A program made the position numbers and the translations under genes. Shown here piece by piece: positions 1 to 6,625 of a DNA stretch of 7,325 nt. The stretch is from Actinomycetes bacterium. Its GTDB lineage: Bacteria; Actinomycetota; Acidimicrobiia; Acidimicrobiales; Acidimicrobiaceae. The notes under the pieces were generated by a model. It worked only from the letters and a program-made list of their open reading frames with translations, did not search any database and had not been told where the DNA came from. Each line of letters begins with the position of its first letter. Position 1 is the first letter of the stretch. The stretch is taken from contig JAJYGZ010000350.1 in assembly GCA_021790495.1 (NCBI GenBank), forward strand, positions 1-7,325. Direction: 5' to 3'.

Positions 1-197
1 ATCATGTCTATGATGGGTTCGACCAAGCCCGAACTCTGGGCCAACATAGAGATCGTGGTCGACTCGCCACCCGGTATCACAAGGTGCGTCAGTCCTTGGA
101 GTTGGTGCGGCTGCTTTACCAGCCTGGCGTCTACACCAAGTTCCCCGAAGACCAGCACGTGCTCGCGGAAGTCCCCTTGCAGGGCCAATACGCCCAC
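1..197 (-). CDS. pdxT: PdxT, glutaminase subunit of PLP synthase (5' part only)
   Basis: Glutamine amidotransferase subunit of the DXP-independent pyridoxal 5'-phosphate synthase. In the family it hydrolyses glutamine and passes ammonia to PdxS. Only the first 65 codons lie in the window; the rest runs off the left edge. The translation begins VGVLALQGDFREH, the characteristic PdxT N-terminus, and contains PGGEST at residues 42-47, the conserved GGES glutamine/oxyanion-site motif. The nucleophilic cysteine and the His-Glu pair lie beyond the edge, so catalytic competence cannot be judged. The start chosen is GTG at 195-197, because it places the LALQGD strand at the usual position. No good Shine-Dalgarno is visible, and the gene begins 21 bases after the pdxS stop in the same frame, so translational coupling to pdxS is likely. 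An ATG one base upstream in another frame does not give PdxT. The identity is secure; the exact start is less so. Confidence 0.93.
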   Translation of the reverse strand, partial: MGVLALQGDFREHVLVFGELGVDARLVKQPHQLQGLTHLVIPGGESTTISMLAQSSGLVEPIIDM

Positions 198-218
198 ATT
201 GACGTCGTAACTAATTTT

Positions 219-1130
219 CTACCAGCCTCGTTCGGCCATATGGACTTCAATGTCATCCATTTCGATTCCGACCATCGCCGGACCGAGATTTCGCGACACT
301 TTGACAAGAATCGAAGGATCCGCATAGTGGGTGGTGGCCTCGACAATGGCTCTTGCCCGCTTGGAGGGATCTGAGCTCTTGAAGATTCCCGAGCCGACGA
401 ATACTGCCTCCGCGCCCAACTGCATCACGAGTGCTGCGTCGGCAGGAGTAGCCAGCCCACCGGCACAAAAGAGCGGGACCGGCAACTTACCGGAGTTGGC
501 GATCTCCAAGACTAGCTCATAAGGCGCGCGCAACTCCTTTGCCCATGCGAAAAGCTCTGCGGAATCGGCTTGAGTAATCTTGCGAATGTCGCCAAGGATC
601 GAACGAAGATGCCGAACAGCTTCGACCACGTTACCGGTGCCTGCCTCGCCCTTGGAACGAATCAACGCCGCGCCTTCGGAAATTCTCCTTAGGGCCTCGC
701 CGAGGTTGGTAGCACCGCAGACAAAGGGGACTGCGAACTTCCATTTATCAATATGATGCGCCTCGTCGGCCGGGGTCAGCACTTCGGACTCATCAATGTA
801 GTCGACCTGAAGCGACTCGAGAATCTGGGCCTCGACGAAATGTCCGATTCGAGCTTTGGCCATCACCGGAATTGAGACCGTGGCCTGGATCTCTTCAACC
901 AATGCCGGGTCGCTCATCCGCGCCACGCCGCCCTCGCGGCGAATATCGGCCGGAACGCGCTCAAGGGCCATTACCGCAACTGCACCTGCATCTTCAGCGA
1001 CCTTGGCCTGTTCCGCATTGACGACATCCATGATTACGCCGCCACGGAGCATCTCGGCGAGTCCGCGCTTTACACGCGATGTCGCCTTGGTCAGATTCTC
1101 ATTTTCCAATTCATGCTTGTCGCTTGCCAT
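219..1130 (-). CDS. pdxS: PdxS, PLP synthase lyase/synthase subunit
   Basis: Synthase subunit of PLP synthase, which makes pyridoxal 5'-phosphate from ribose 5-phosphate, glyceraldehyde 3-phosphate and ammonia supplied by PdxT. It is a cytosolic (beta/alpha)8 barrel that forms dodecamers in the family. The protein is 303 residues, full length, with an N-terminal tail slightly longer than in Bacillus. Visible hallmarks are GGVIMDV with the conserved Asp35, [10 protein letters not shown] with Lys92 (the first Schiff-base lysine), and the segment [15 protein letters not shown] with Lys160 (the second lysine); the spacing matches the K81/K149 pair of the B. subtilis enzyme. The phosphate-binding [12 protein letters not shown] and FVGSGIF segments are also intact. 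The start is ATG at 1128-1130, preceded by only a weak purine stretch. pdxT follows after 21 bases, so the two form an operon. A 298-base gap separates it from the lipoprotein gene upstream, so it probably has its own promoter. Confidence 0.98.
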   Translation of the reverse strand: MASDKHELENENLTKATSRVKRGLAEMLRGGVIMDVVNAEQAKVAEDAGAVAVMALERVPADIRREGGVARMSDPALVEEIQATVSIPVMAKARIGHFVEAQILESLQVDYIDESEVLTPADEAHHIDKWKFAVPFVCGATNLGEALRRISEGAALIRSKGEAGTGNVVEAVRHLRSILGDIRKITQADSAELFAWAKELRAPYELVLEIANSGKLPVPLFCAGGLATPADAALVMQLGAEAVFVGSGIFKSSDPSKRARAIVEATTHYADPSILVKVSRNLGPAMVGIEMDDIEVHMAERGW

Positions 1131-1164
1131 CTGATAAACACCCGGTTCTTTACTTATTCACCGA

Positions 1165-1179
1165 GCGGCGCCTCGCCGC
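1165..1179 (-). promoter_or_regulatory. Hairpin in presumed pdxS leader
   Basis: A perfect 6-bp inverted repeat, GCGGCG and CGCCGC with a 3-base loop, lies 35 bases before the pdxS start codon. Beyond an A/A mismatch the stem can gain two more pairs (1162-1163 with 1181-1182). No T-run follows on either strand, so it is not a normal terminator. If transcription starts near 1191 the hairpin would be in the untranslated leader and could affect translation or RNA stability. Its function is unknown. Confidence 0.3.
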
Positions 1180-1197
1180 ACGTCGACTTGAGTTACC

Positions 1198-1226
1198 ATT
1201 CTAGCGCGGAGATCAACACTCCAATA
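1198..1226 (-). promoter_or_regulatory. Possible pdxST promoter
   Basis: On the minus strand TAGAAT (1198-1203) matches the -10 consensus in five of six bases. The -35 is weak: TATTGG at 1221-1226 with a 17-base spacer, or TTGGAG at 1219-1224 with 15. It would give a leader of about 60 bases before pdxS. Position and -10 quality support it, but the poor -35 keeps this tentative. Confidence 0.28.
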
Positions 1227-1404
1227 GTTGCCGCATTCATGGACCGAAACCGCATCGCGCCATTGGCCGACGATGCCTCTTCGCAAAACGTGTTAGTCAT
1301 CGAACTGGCGCCAAAGAGCACCTGCCCCAATGGTATGAACGCGCTGCTTGGCAGCCTTCCATTTAGCCACCTAGGACCAGACAAATCCCATCAAAACGGC
1401 GCCT

Positions 1405-1421
1405 CGGGCGCTTTGCGCCCG
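1405..1421 (-). terminator. Hairpin after the DUF3048 gene, possible terminator
   Basis: A perfect 7-bp GC stem (CGGGCGC / GCGCCCG) with a 3-base loop begins 8 bases after the lipoprotein stop codon. On the minus strand it is followed by 8 bases and then a short T4 run (1393-1396). Position suits termination of the pimA-M48-DUF3048 transcript, but the U-tract is short and displaced, so it may be a weak terminator or simply an RNA 3'-end stabiliser. Confidence 0.4.
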
Positions 1422-1428
1422 CTAATCG

Positions 1429-2469
1429 TCAAGGCTGAGACGTGAATGACGCTCCCACTGGCGCAAAGATGACCCAAGTTCGACCCGGTAGAAGCTTCAC
1501 GGGTTGGCCGTTGGAATAGGTGTATACGGGGGCGGCGCTCGGCGAAGTCTTTGACCACTGCCCGGTTGCGACGCGCCCGCCAAAGGCTATCTCGGCACTT
1601 CCCGACCCGACTAGCTGCGCCTCAGGCACTGGATTGCCCGCGGGATCTATGAATCCCGTCGCCACGTAAGGAACGTACTCGATGATGACATTTGTCGCGC
1701 CAAGCGGCGTACCTGAGGCGTTATGCATCGCAATACCATTGATCGCTTTGGTCCATTGGTTACCCGCCGCATCATGAGTCCAGGTATCGATGGTCGCACC
1801 AGAGATGACAATCGTAAATGCGGCTACCGCATTGGAAGATGCGAGGGGTTCCGTAGTGGTGGGAGGACCGAAGTCAAAGAGCGCATGCGGCGTCGGTCCC
1901 CTCCCGTTTGCCGCGGCGTACAGCGCGGTTGTCGAACTGTAAAGGTTGTGGGGAGCTGGACGGCTGTAATCCCGGTGGTACGCACTCGGGGCCAAATTTA
2001 CACCCACGTCAATCGCTCCTGTGGCGCGCAAATCGCTAATGAACGCCGGAATTCCACCCGAATAACCGACCAACCCGGTGGTTTGAGCAGCGAGATCGGC
2101 GTCTGTCGCTCGTATCGAACGGATGGGTCCGACCGTGGGAGCGTCTTGAGATTGGAATACAGCCATGTAGCGAGTCAGTCCACCCTCAACCATCTCTTCG
2201 TAGATTATGTCGGCATGATCCAGACCGGCCTGTGGCCATGCTGGCTGGGCGTTGTCAATCTTTACCATTAGAGCAGGACGAGTCGGGCTAGGTCCGCCAG
2301 CCACGACCGGCAGTCCAGTTAGGACGTAGGTCGGCGCAGCTGTCGTGGTGGTAGTGGCCGGCTTGGAAGTCGTGGTTGTGGTTGTGGTCACCTTTGACGA
2401 ACCGCAAGCCCCCAACACGCTCGCACCGAATACTGGCAATAGAAGTAGTAGACCTTTACGGTGATTCAA
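1429..2469 (-). CDS. DUF3048 family lipoprotein (YerB-like)
   Basis: Predicted exported lipoprotein of 346 residues. A basic N-terminus and Leu-rich core (residues 4-19) lead to the lipobox LGAC with Cys22, the expected lipidation site. A Thr-rich linker (two Thr runs, 28-34 and 39-43) acts as a spacer from the membrane. The body matches DUF3048: residues 63-123 include RPALMVKIDN, the ADIIYEE segment, GGLTRY and GPIRSIR, followed by PHNLYS at 173-178; the C-terminal half fits the DUF3048 C-terminal domain, with the late QWSK and LLPGRTWVIF segments. The family's biochemical role is not established. The start is TTG at 2467-2469, supported by a strong AAGGA six bases upstream and a correctly placed signal peptide. 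It begins 17 bases after the M48-like gene and is probably cotranscribed with it and pimA. The family assignment is firm; the function is unknown. Confidence 0.93.
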   Translation of the reverse strand: MNHRKGLLLLLPVFGASVLGACGSSKVTTTTTTTSKPATTTTTAAPTYVLTGLPVVAGGPSPTRPALMVKIDNAQPAWPQAGLDHADIIYEEMVEGGLTRYMAVFQSQDAPTVGPIRSIRATDADLAAQTTGLVGYSGGIPAFISDLRATGAIDVGVNLAPSAYHRDYSRPAPHNLYSSTTALYAAANGRGPTPHALFDFGPPTTTEPLASSNAVAAFTIVISGATIDTWTHDAAGNQWTKAINGIAMHNASGTPLGATNVIIEYVPYVATGFIDPAGNPVPEAQLVGSGSAEIAFGGRVATGQWSKTSPSAAPVYTYSNGQPVKLLPGRTWVIFAPVGASFTSQP

Positions 2470-2475
2470 GATTTT

Positions 2476-2480
2476 TCCTT
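2476..2480 (-). promoter_or_regulatory. Ribosome-binding site fixing a TTG start
   Basis: AAGGA (extended upstream by two more A) lies six bases before the TTG codon at 2467-2469 in the 17-base gap between the M48-like gene and the lipoprotein gene. It is among the better Shine-Dalgarno sites in this window and supports the non-ATG start. Confidence 0.7.
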
Positions 2481-2486
2481 TTCGTG

Positions 2487-3296
2487 TCAGAAGTCTGAAA
2501 TTTCGGTAATTCTCTCGTCCGTCGAGACATCGCTAAGTTCCGGAAGAAACCAAAACTGGGCAAAGAGGCGCCGATCTGCCTCGGTAGACGGCGGAACTTT
2601 GATCGCGTCCGCCTTTTGCAGCGCGCTCAGGAGGGCGGGCGGGAACCGGGTGACGGTTATCGCCGCAATGTCGGCGGCGATATCGCGGCCGAGCATCTCC
2701 CGAGAATAGGCGACCGGAATGAAGCGCGGGCTGACCCTGGACATGGCACGTCGGAAAGACCGAAGCCGCCCCTCGTAAATGACCTCGCCGCTCCTCAGTC
2801 GTACCAATTCTCTCGCTAGAAGCCCCTCGAGCTCCAAACGACTTAGAAGCTCCATTGCTCCGCTCGTAATAACGATCGATCCTGCGCGACCGCTCGCCAC
2901 TATGCACGTCGCATTGATCTGCGGCTCATCGAGCAGATAGACCGGCGGCATATCGATACCGATGCTCGCCGAAATTCCCTCAACCAACGAGATGATCCTC
3001 GGCGCTGACAAGTTATCCAGCTCAACCAAGTCAAGCATCGCGGTTTCGTCGCCACCACTTTGGCCATAGAGCGAAAACCCGATCAACAGCGACGCGGCGA
3101 AGATCGCCACCCCAATCAATCCAGACAGATTGTCAGGTACGCCAGCGATTGCGATGAGTGAACCGATCACCGTGCCGGCTATGCCCCCAGCGACACCGCT
3201 CGCCACGAGGTAGTAGGAGAGCACCTCTACGGCACCCTTCTTGGGATCGAAGCTCTCGACGCCTCCCCATATCTTAAATGTGCTCTGCTTTGCCAT
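2487..3296 (-). CDS. Membrane protein with degenerate M48 peptidase domain
   Basis: A protein of 269 residues resembling M48 (HtpX/Ste24-like) metallopeptidases but probably not catalytic. Two hydrophobic segments (about 26-50 and 57-77) predict membrane anchoring, and the peptidase-like part follows from about 95. The family layout is clear: INATCIVASGR (127-137) corresponds to the NAFA-G strand, and ITSGAMELLSRLELEGLL to the helix before the active site. Where M48 enzymes carry HExxH this protein has RELVR (162-166), so both zinc-binding His are Arg. The third-ligand motif ExxAD is DIAAD (205-209), with Asp for Glu. The downstream TRFPPALLSALQK segment is still M48-like. The ORF is intact, which suggests a kept non-enzymatic function. 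The start is ATG at 3296, with AGGG nine bases upstream; a TTG at 3353 would extend it into pimA but lacks a better site. It lies 25 bases after pimA and 17 before the lipoprotein gene. The fold is well supported; loss of activity is an inference from the ligands. Confidence 0.85.
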   Translation of the reverse strand: MAKQSTFKIWGGVESFDPKKGAVEVLSYYLVASGVAGGIAGTVIGSLIAIAGVPDNLSGLIGVAIFAASLLIGFSLYGQSGGDETAMLDLVELDNLSAPRIISLVEGISASIGIDMPPVYLLDEPQINATCIVASGRAGSIVITSGAMELLSRLELEGLLARELVRLRSGEVIYEGRLRSFRRAMSRVSPRFIPVAYSREMLGRDIAADIAAITVTRFPPALLSALQKADAIKVPPSTEADRRLFAQFWFLPELSDVSTDERITEISDF

Positions 3297-3305
3297 AACT
3301 AGCCG

Positions 3306-3309
3306 CCCT
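3306..3309 (-). promoter_or_regulatory. Ribosome-binding site deciding the M48-like start
   Basis: AGGG (within AGGGCGG on the minus strand) ends nine bases before ATG at 3294-3296, in the 25-base gap after the pimA stop. It favours this ATG over the upstream TTG at 3351-3353, which lies inside pimA. Confidence 0.45.
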
Positions 3310-3321
3310 GTCGAAATATCA

Positions 3322-4395
3322 TCACCCGGCGAGCGCCTCTTGAAACGCGCCAATGTACACCTTGGCTAGGTTGTCCATAGAAAACGCCGCCGCACGCAGC
3401 AGACCGTTAGAGACTAGCCGCTCCTTCAGCGCATCATTTTGCAGTATTGAGTCTATCGACCGCGCCACGGCGCCAGAATCTCCCACCTCTACCAGAACCG
3501 CCTCATGCCCATCGCGCGCCACGTCACGATATCCCGAGATGTCTGAGGCGACTATCGCCGTTTGCGAGGCCATCGCCTCAAGCAAGACTACGCCAAACGA
3601 CTCGCCGTACAGCGACGGCGCGACAAAGACCTCCGCCGCGCGGAGCCGCAGCGCAACTTCGGCATCGGAGATTCTCCCTAGCCAATGGACATTGGCAAGC
3701 CTTGAATACTTGCGGTGCAATTCGGGGCTCTCGGGGCCATCGCCCGCGATCCAAAACTGCGCGTCGCTCTCGACTTTGGGAATCGCCTCTAGCAGAACCT
3801 CGAGTCCCTTACGGTGTTCGTGTCGGCCCAAAAAGAGCACCGTCTTGTTCGCAGTCGGCCATGCTGGGCTGGAGGCAAAGCGCTCCAGGTCTACCCCGTT
3901 GCCAACGACGCGGTAATCACCGCCGATAACTCGGCGCGCGGTTTCGGCGGCTTCGCTCGAGACCGCGAAGCGCCCGGCGAGACGGCTAGCCAAGTGCTTG
4001 AAGACCTTTCCCCAAGCGAGATAGGCCAGCGAGGCGCCCTGCCTGTGAAAGGTGCCGATAACCGGAACGTCGACCGAAGCCAGGGTAACCAGCGACGGTC
4101 CTGGCGCAAGGGGCTCGTGCAAATGAACAACGTCAAAGTCGGAGCGACGCAAGGTACTTCGCAGGTTGAAGAGGGTCCTGGCGCGAAGGCCGGTCGGCGC
4201 GACCGAACCGTTGGCCCGAAGTCTAAGAGAAGGGCCGAGGCAAACCATCTCATAGGGAGGCTTTAGGTCGTCGCAAGGCGCAAGAAGCTCCACTTCGTGT
4301 CCGAGACGACGCATCGCCTCGCTCAGTCCTACGACCTGACTCTGTACTCCACCGGGATAACCCAAGCTATACGGGCATACCACCGCGATTTTCAC
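3322..4395 (-). CDS. pimA: PimA-like GT4 phosphatidylinositol mannosyltransferase
   Basis: GT-B glycosyltransferase of family GT4, 357 residues, typical length. In actinobacteria PimA transfers the first mannose from GDP-mannose to phosphatidylinositol at the cytoplasmic face of the membrane, starting PIM/lipomannan synthesis. Visible signatures are CPYSLGYPGGVQ (7-18), the donor/acceptor loop; GTFH (114-117), whose His117 corresponds to the essential His of mycobacterial PimA; FLGRHEHRKG (188-197), with Arg191 and Lys196 at the diphosphate-binding positions; and ESFGVVLLE (265-273), the EX7E motif. NGVDLERF (166-173) is also typical of GT4. The start is GTG at 4393-4395, chosen because MKIAVVCPYS is the family's N-terminus; no clear Shine-Dalgarno precedes it. 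It is the first gene of a likely operon with the M48-like and DUF3048 genes. The patA-like gene upstream on the same strand supports pimA over other GT4 enzymes, although substrate is inferred. Confidence 0.9.
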   Translation of the reverse strand: MKIAVVCPYSLGYPGGVQSQVVGLSEAMRRLGHEVELLAPCDDLKPPYEMVCLGPSLRLRANGSVAPTGLRARTLFNLRSTLRRSDFDVVHLHEPLAPGPSLVTLASVDVPVIGTFHRQGASLAYLAWGKVFKHLASRLAGRFAVSSEAAETARRVIGGDYRVVGNGVDLERFASSPAWPTANKTVLFLGRHEHRKGLEVLLEAIPKVESDAQFWIAGDGPESPELHRKYSRLANVHWLGRISDAEVALRLRAAEVFVAPSLYGESFGVVLLEAMASQTAIVASDISGYRDVARDGHEAVLVEVGDSGAVARSIDSILQNDALKERLVSNGLLRAAAFSMDNLAKVYIGAFQEALAG

Positions 4396-4726
4396 TATTT
4401 CTAGGCTACGTCCGCAAAAGCAAAATCCCTACCATCGAACGCAGTTCCCGTCTCTGATCCGCCCAAGCCAACTCGCAGGAGACCACGCGTCCCTACGCTC
4501 GACCACAGGCTGGCCAACTTGGACTCCGATTATCGGCTCTCGTGAAGAGTCTTCGCCGCTTCCCCATTGTTCGCCCGACGTCCACCGCCGCGGATTGCTC
4601 GCGAGTGAAAAGTCAACCGAACTCCGACATTGAGAATCGACCCGCCAACAGGCCAGCCTGTCGCTTAGACCCATCTACGCCGCGCATCGAGTCTTGGGGT
4701 CGACACGCAACTTAACGGGCGTTTGC

Positions 4727-4738
4727 GATCTGCAGATC
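4727..4738. repeat. Perfect 12-bp palindrome
   Basis: GATCTGCAGATC reads the same on both strands, in the middle of the pimA/sigma intergenic region. A dyad of this length could be an operator for a dimeric regulator, but one copy in 762 bases is also compatible with chance, and no second copy was noticed. Confidence 0.3.
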
Positions 4739-5094
4739 TACACAGGATCCAAAAGACCCAAGCCCGCAATATTGTGGCGCAGGCGAACTGGTCGCGATGC
4801 GAGCACCGCGAAATCTTCAGGTCACACAAATTAGGTGCTTTGCCCAAGATCGAAGCCCTTTAATGCAAGTTCCCCTCGCCACAGCCAATTCACAAACGCC
4901 CGAAGCCCTCGACCCGCCAAGCCAACAAGGAATTGCGCATCCGCCCCTATCGGACAAACGCGACGCCCGCGGAGCTCGGCACCGGAGCGTCGAAGGGTTG
5001 TTGGGTGCTAGGAATCAAAACGCTGGCAAGCAGACCGCGTCTACAGCCCCATGTCGCTGCATTAGCTTCGAGTTAGGAAGTTACGCAAAAGAAA

Positions 5095-5121
5095 AGTCCG
5101 CCAATCTGGAGCCGCCGGACT
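5095..5121 (+). repeat. Inverted repeat upstream of the sigma gene
   Basis: AGTCCG (5095-5100) and CGGACT (5116-5121) form a perfect 6-bp inverted repeat with a 15-base loop, ending 36 bases before the GTG start of the sigma gene. It could be an operator or a leader hairpin. There is no T-run, so it is not a terminator. Support is weak. Confidence 0.25.
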
Positions 5122-5143
5122 CAGGCGAGGGTCCAGATATGCC

Positions 5144-5147
5144 GAGG
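5144..5147 (+). promoter_or_regulatory. Possible ribosome-binding site of the sigma gene
   Basis: GAGG lies ten bases before GTG at 5158. A competing site, AAAGGA at 5202-5207, lies only four bases before an in-frame ATG at 5212, so the start of the sigma factor is not settled by these sites. Confidence 0.35.
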
Positions 5148-5157
5148 TAGTGTTGCG

Positions 5158-5763
5158 GTGGCAAACATAATCACAACATCGGGCAAAACCCCGACGCGCG
5201 TAAAGGAATCGATGGGCTACGAGAGCTCAGAGGAACTAATTGAGGCGATTGTCAAGGCGAAGGCGGGCGACGAGCACGCAGTGTCATTGCTTTACGCAGC
5301 CTTCAACCCGGGGCTGCTGCGGTTCCTAAAGGCCCGTATCGGCTCGGAATCCGAAGACATAGCTTCGGAGGTTTGGCTCGCTGTGGCACGTAATATCGGT
5401 ACCTTCCAAGGCGACGACCGAGACTTCCGAGCCTGGATCTTCGCGACCGCCCGGCGGCGAAGCATCGATCACCTGCGGCGAAAAGCCGTGCGGCCGCGTC
5501 TAAGTTCGGTGCATGATGCCAATGATCTTTCGGATATTTCTGGTTTCGATTCACCCAGCGACCAGCTCGAGATCGACGAGGCTGTAGCGGCCCTGATTCA
5601 CGGACTCAACGCCAAGGAGGCAGAGATAGTGCTGCTCCGGGTAGTTGCAGGACTCTCAGTCGAAGAGGTCGCGCAAGTAGTCTCCAAGTCTGCAGGCTCT
5701 GTGAGGGTGATACAGCACCGGGCAATCAAACGACTGGCAAACAATTTCCGATCCAAGCAGTAA
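5158..5763 (+). CDS. ECF-type sigma-70 family RNA polymerase sigma factor
   Basis: Alternative sigma factor of 201 residues with only regions 2 and 4, as in the extracytoplasmic-function class. It directs RNA polymerase to a dedicated promoter set. Region 2 spans about 26-112: the segment EDIASEVWLAVARNI (66-80) is region 2.1-2.2, and RDFRAWIFATARRRSIDHLRR (88-108) covers regions 2.3-2.4, which melt and read the -10 element. A short acidic linker (about 118-140) leads to region 4 (about 142-195), whose helix-turn-helix GLSVEEVAQVVSKSAGSVRV contacts the -35 element. The GTG start at 5158 is used here; an ATG at 5212 (residue 19) starts just before the conserved part and is equally possible. 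The next gene on this strand begins 34 bases after the stop and encodes a membrane protein, the usual arrangement for a sigma factor and its membrane regulator. No clear autoregulated ECF promoter was found upstream. The class is certain; the ECF subgroup and signal are unknown. Confidence 0.94.
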   Translation: MANIITTSGKTPTRVKESMGYESSEELIEAIVKAKAGDEHAVSLLYAAFNPGLLRFLKARIGSESEDIASEVWLAVARNIGTFQGDDRDFRAWIFATARRRSIDHLRRKAVRPRLSSVHDANDLSDISGFDSPSDQLEIDEAVAALIHGLNAKEAEIVLLRVVAGLSVEEVAQVVSKSAGSVRVIQHRAIKRLANNFRSKQ

Positions 5764-5797
5764 CGTAATTCCTACGCACTGCGATTCCTAATGCGAG

Positions 5798-6625
5798 ATG
5801 AAGATGGACCCAATAAGCCAAGAGACAGTCGAGGAGCTTTTACGAGGAAATTCCTCGCCCCAAGCGCTCTCGCCCGAGCTAGCGAAAGTTGCACATCTGA
5901 TGCAAATCGCACAAGCTCCGGCAACGAGCAATGAGCTTGCGGGTAGTCACTCGGCGGTTGAGGCTTTCATGGCCGCCGGCCAATATCCAATTTCAACTGG
6001 AGGAAAAGAAAAAGTGCTATCCAAGTTCCTGAGTGCCAAGGCTGCGATCGCAGCTGCCGCCATCGCATTGACCGGAGGCGCCGCTGTTACAGGCGCGCTG
6101 GTTTCGTCAAACCGTCCCGCCTCGATACCTAATGTTGCAACTGTCAATCCCTCGACGCAAGGCGACTCTCCCTTGACAAATTCCGGTTCTACATCCACTT
6201 TGGCAACTGTCGTAGGCGAGAACCAGGGCATGGTAAGTGGTCACAGTCTCTTTGGACTTTGCACCGCGTACTTCGCGACGACCAAGTCTTCGACTGGTTC
6301 AAGCGTCCCCTCGTCGGGTTCTACCGCATTCACCCAACTAGCATCGGTCGCAGCTGCGAACTATACCGCGACTAATACCAGTTCCGTCGCAGGTTTCTGC
6401 ACCTGGGTTCTAAAGAACTACCCTCCGGGAACTCTCTCGGGACATGGAAAAGGCAGCAACGCTTCGTCGGCGGGCTCGGCTAACGCCAGCCAAGGATCGT
6501 CGCATTCCGGCGGCGGTGCCACTCCCCAAGGCGGGGCTACCATCAGCAGCAGCGCTCCCAATATGAGTGTTCCCCCGGTTTCGCTTCCTGGCCATGCCTC
6601 GGGCGCCTCGTCGAAGCACTCTTAG
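5798..6625 (+). CDS. Single-pass membrane protein, putative anti-sigma factor
   Basis: A 275-residue protein that I read as the membrane partner of the preceding sigma factor. The N-terminal cytoplasmic part (1-78) contains SPELAKVAHLMQ (25-36) and APATSNELAG (40-49), a pattern I recall from actinobacterial membrane proteins encoded next to ECF sigma genes; it has no HxxxCxxC zinc motif. An Ala-rich transmembrane helix lies at about 79-102. The exported part has a low-complexity stretch, then a small domain at about 148-208 with Cys155 (GLCTAY) and Cys201 (GFCTWV), which could form a disulfide. A Ser/Gly/Thr/Ala-rich tail (212-275) follows, probably disordered or wall-spanning. The start is ATG at 5798; an ATG two codons later is possible, and neither has a good Shine-Dalgarno. 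It is likely cotranscribed with the sigma gene. The anti-sigma role is inferred from operon context and topology; a sensor or positive co-regulator is possible. Confidence 0.78.
   Translation: MKMDPISQETVEELLRGNSSPQALSPELAKVAHLMQIAQAPATSNELAGSHSAVEAFMAAGQYPISTGGKEKVLSKFLSAKAAIAAAAIALTGGAAVTGALVSSNRPASIPNVATVNPSTQGDSPLTNSGSTSTLATVVGENQGMVSGHSLFGLCTAYFATTKSSTGSSVPSSGSTAFTQLASVAAANYTATNTSSVAGFCTWVLKNYPPGTLSGHGKGSNASSAGSANASQGSSHSGGGATPQGGATISSSAPNMSVPPVSLPGHASGASSKHS

Larger units (their letters stand above)
1131..1428. other. Gap between the DUF3048 gene and pdxS
   Basis: This gap of about 300 bases holds no gene I can support. An open frame crosses it on each strand (plus 1113-1445, minus 1193-1384), but the predicted peptides have no recognisable motif and no ribosome-binding site. 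It contains a GC-rich hairpin just after the lipoprotein stop (1405-1421), a possible pdxS promoter (around 1198-1226) and a second hairpin in the presumed pdxS leader (1165-1179). I read it as the 3' end of the pimA-DUF3048 transcript plus the control region of pdxST. Confidence 0.5.
4396..5157. other. Long intergenic region between divergent pimA and sigma gene
   Basis: These 762 bases lie between divergently transcribed genes and hold no coding region I can support. The open frames present (minus 4429-4674 and 4665-4847, plus 4797-5150) give low-complexity, motif-free peptides without ribosome-binding sites. The region must contain the pimA promoter and probably that of the sigma gene, but I find no convincing -35/-10 pair for either. 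Visible structure is limited to a perfect 12-bp palindrome at 4727-4738 and a 6-bp inverted repeat at 5095-5121. No tRNA-like fold or terminal inverted repeats were seen. It may hold a decayed gene or a non-coding RNA. Confidence 0.5.

Noticed and set aside
1113..1445. 110-codon plus-strand frame across the gap upstream of pdxS
   Set aside because: No family resemblance, no ribosome-binding site, and it overlaps both flanking genes antisense.
1723..2271. 182-codon plus-strand open frame
   Set aside because: Antisense to the DUF3048 gene; the peptide has no recognisable motif and no ribosome-binding site, whereas the minus frame matches a known family throughout.
2338..2393. Short tandem-like repeat in the DUF3048 gene
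   Set aside because: It simply encodes the Thr-rich linker after the lipobox; such linkers are common in actinobacterial lipoproteins.
3297..3353. TTG-initiated N-terminal extension of the M48-like protein
   Set aside because: It would overlap pimA by 32 bases; the ATG at 3296 has an AGGG at a suitable distance and begins in the gap after pimA.
3353..4266. Three long plus-strand open frames (3353-3916, 3447-3929, 3814-4266)
   Set aside because: All lie antisense to the PimA-like gene and give Arg/Ser/Pro-rich shadow peptides.
4400..4445. GTTCGAT on the minus strand as a tRNA T-loop
   Set aside because: The flanking bases do not form a T-stem, and no acceptor or anticodon arm can be built.
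4611..4616. TTGACT on the minus strand as a -35 for pimA
   Set aside because: A good -35 match, but no -10-like hexamer occurs 15-19 bases downstream.
5011..5043. GGAATC ... CGTCTA as an autoregulated ECF promoter for the sigma gene
   Set aside because: The two elements are about 21 bases apart, longer than usual for ECF promoters, and the match is partial.
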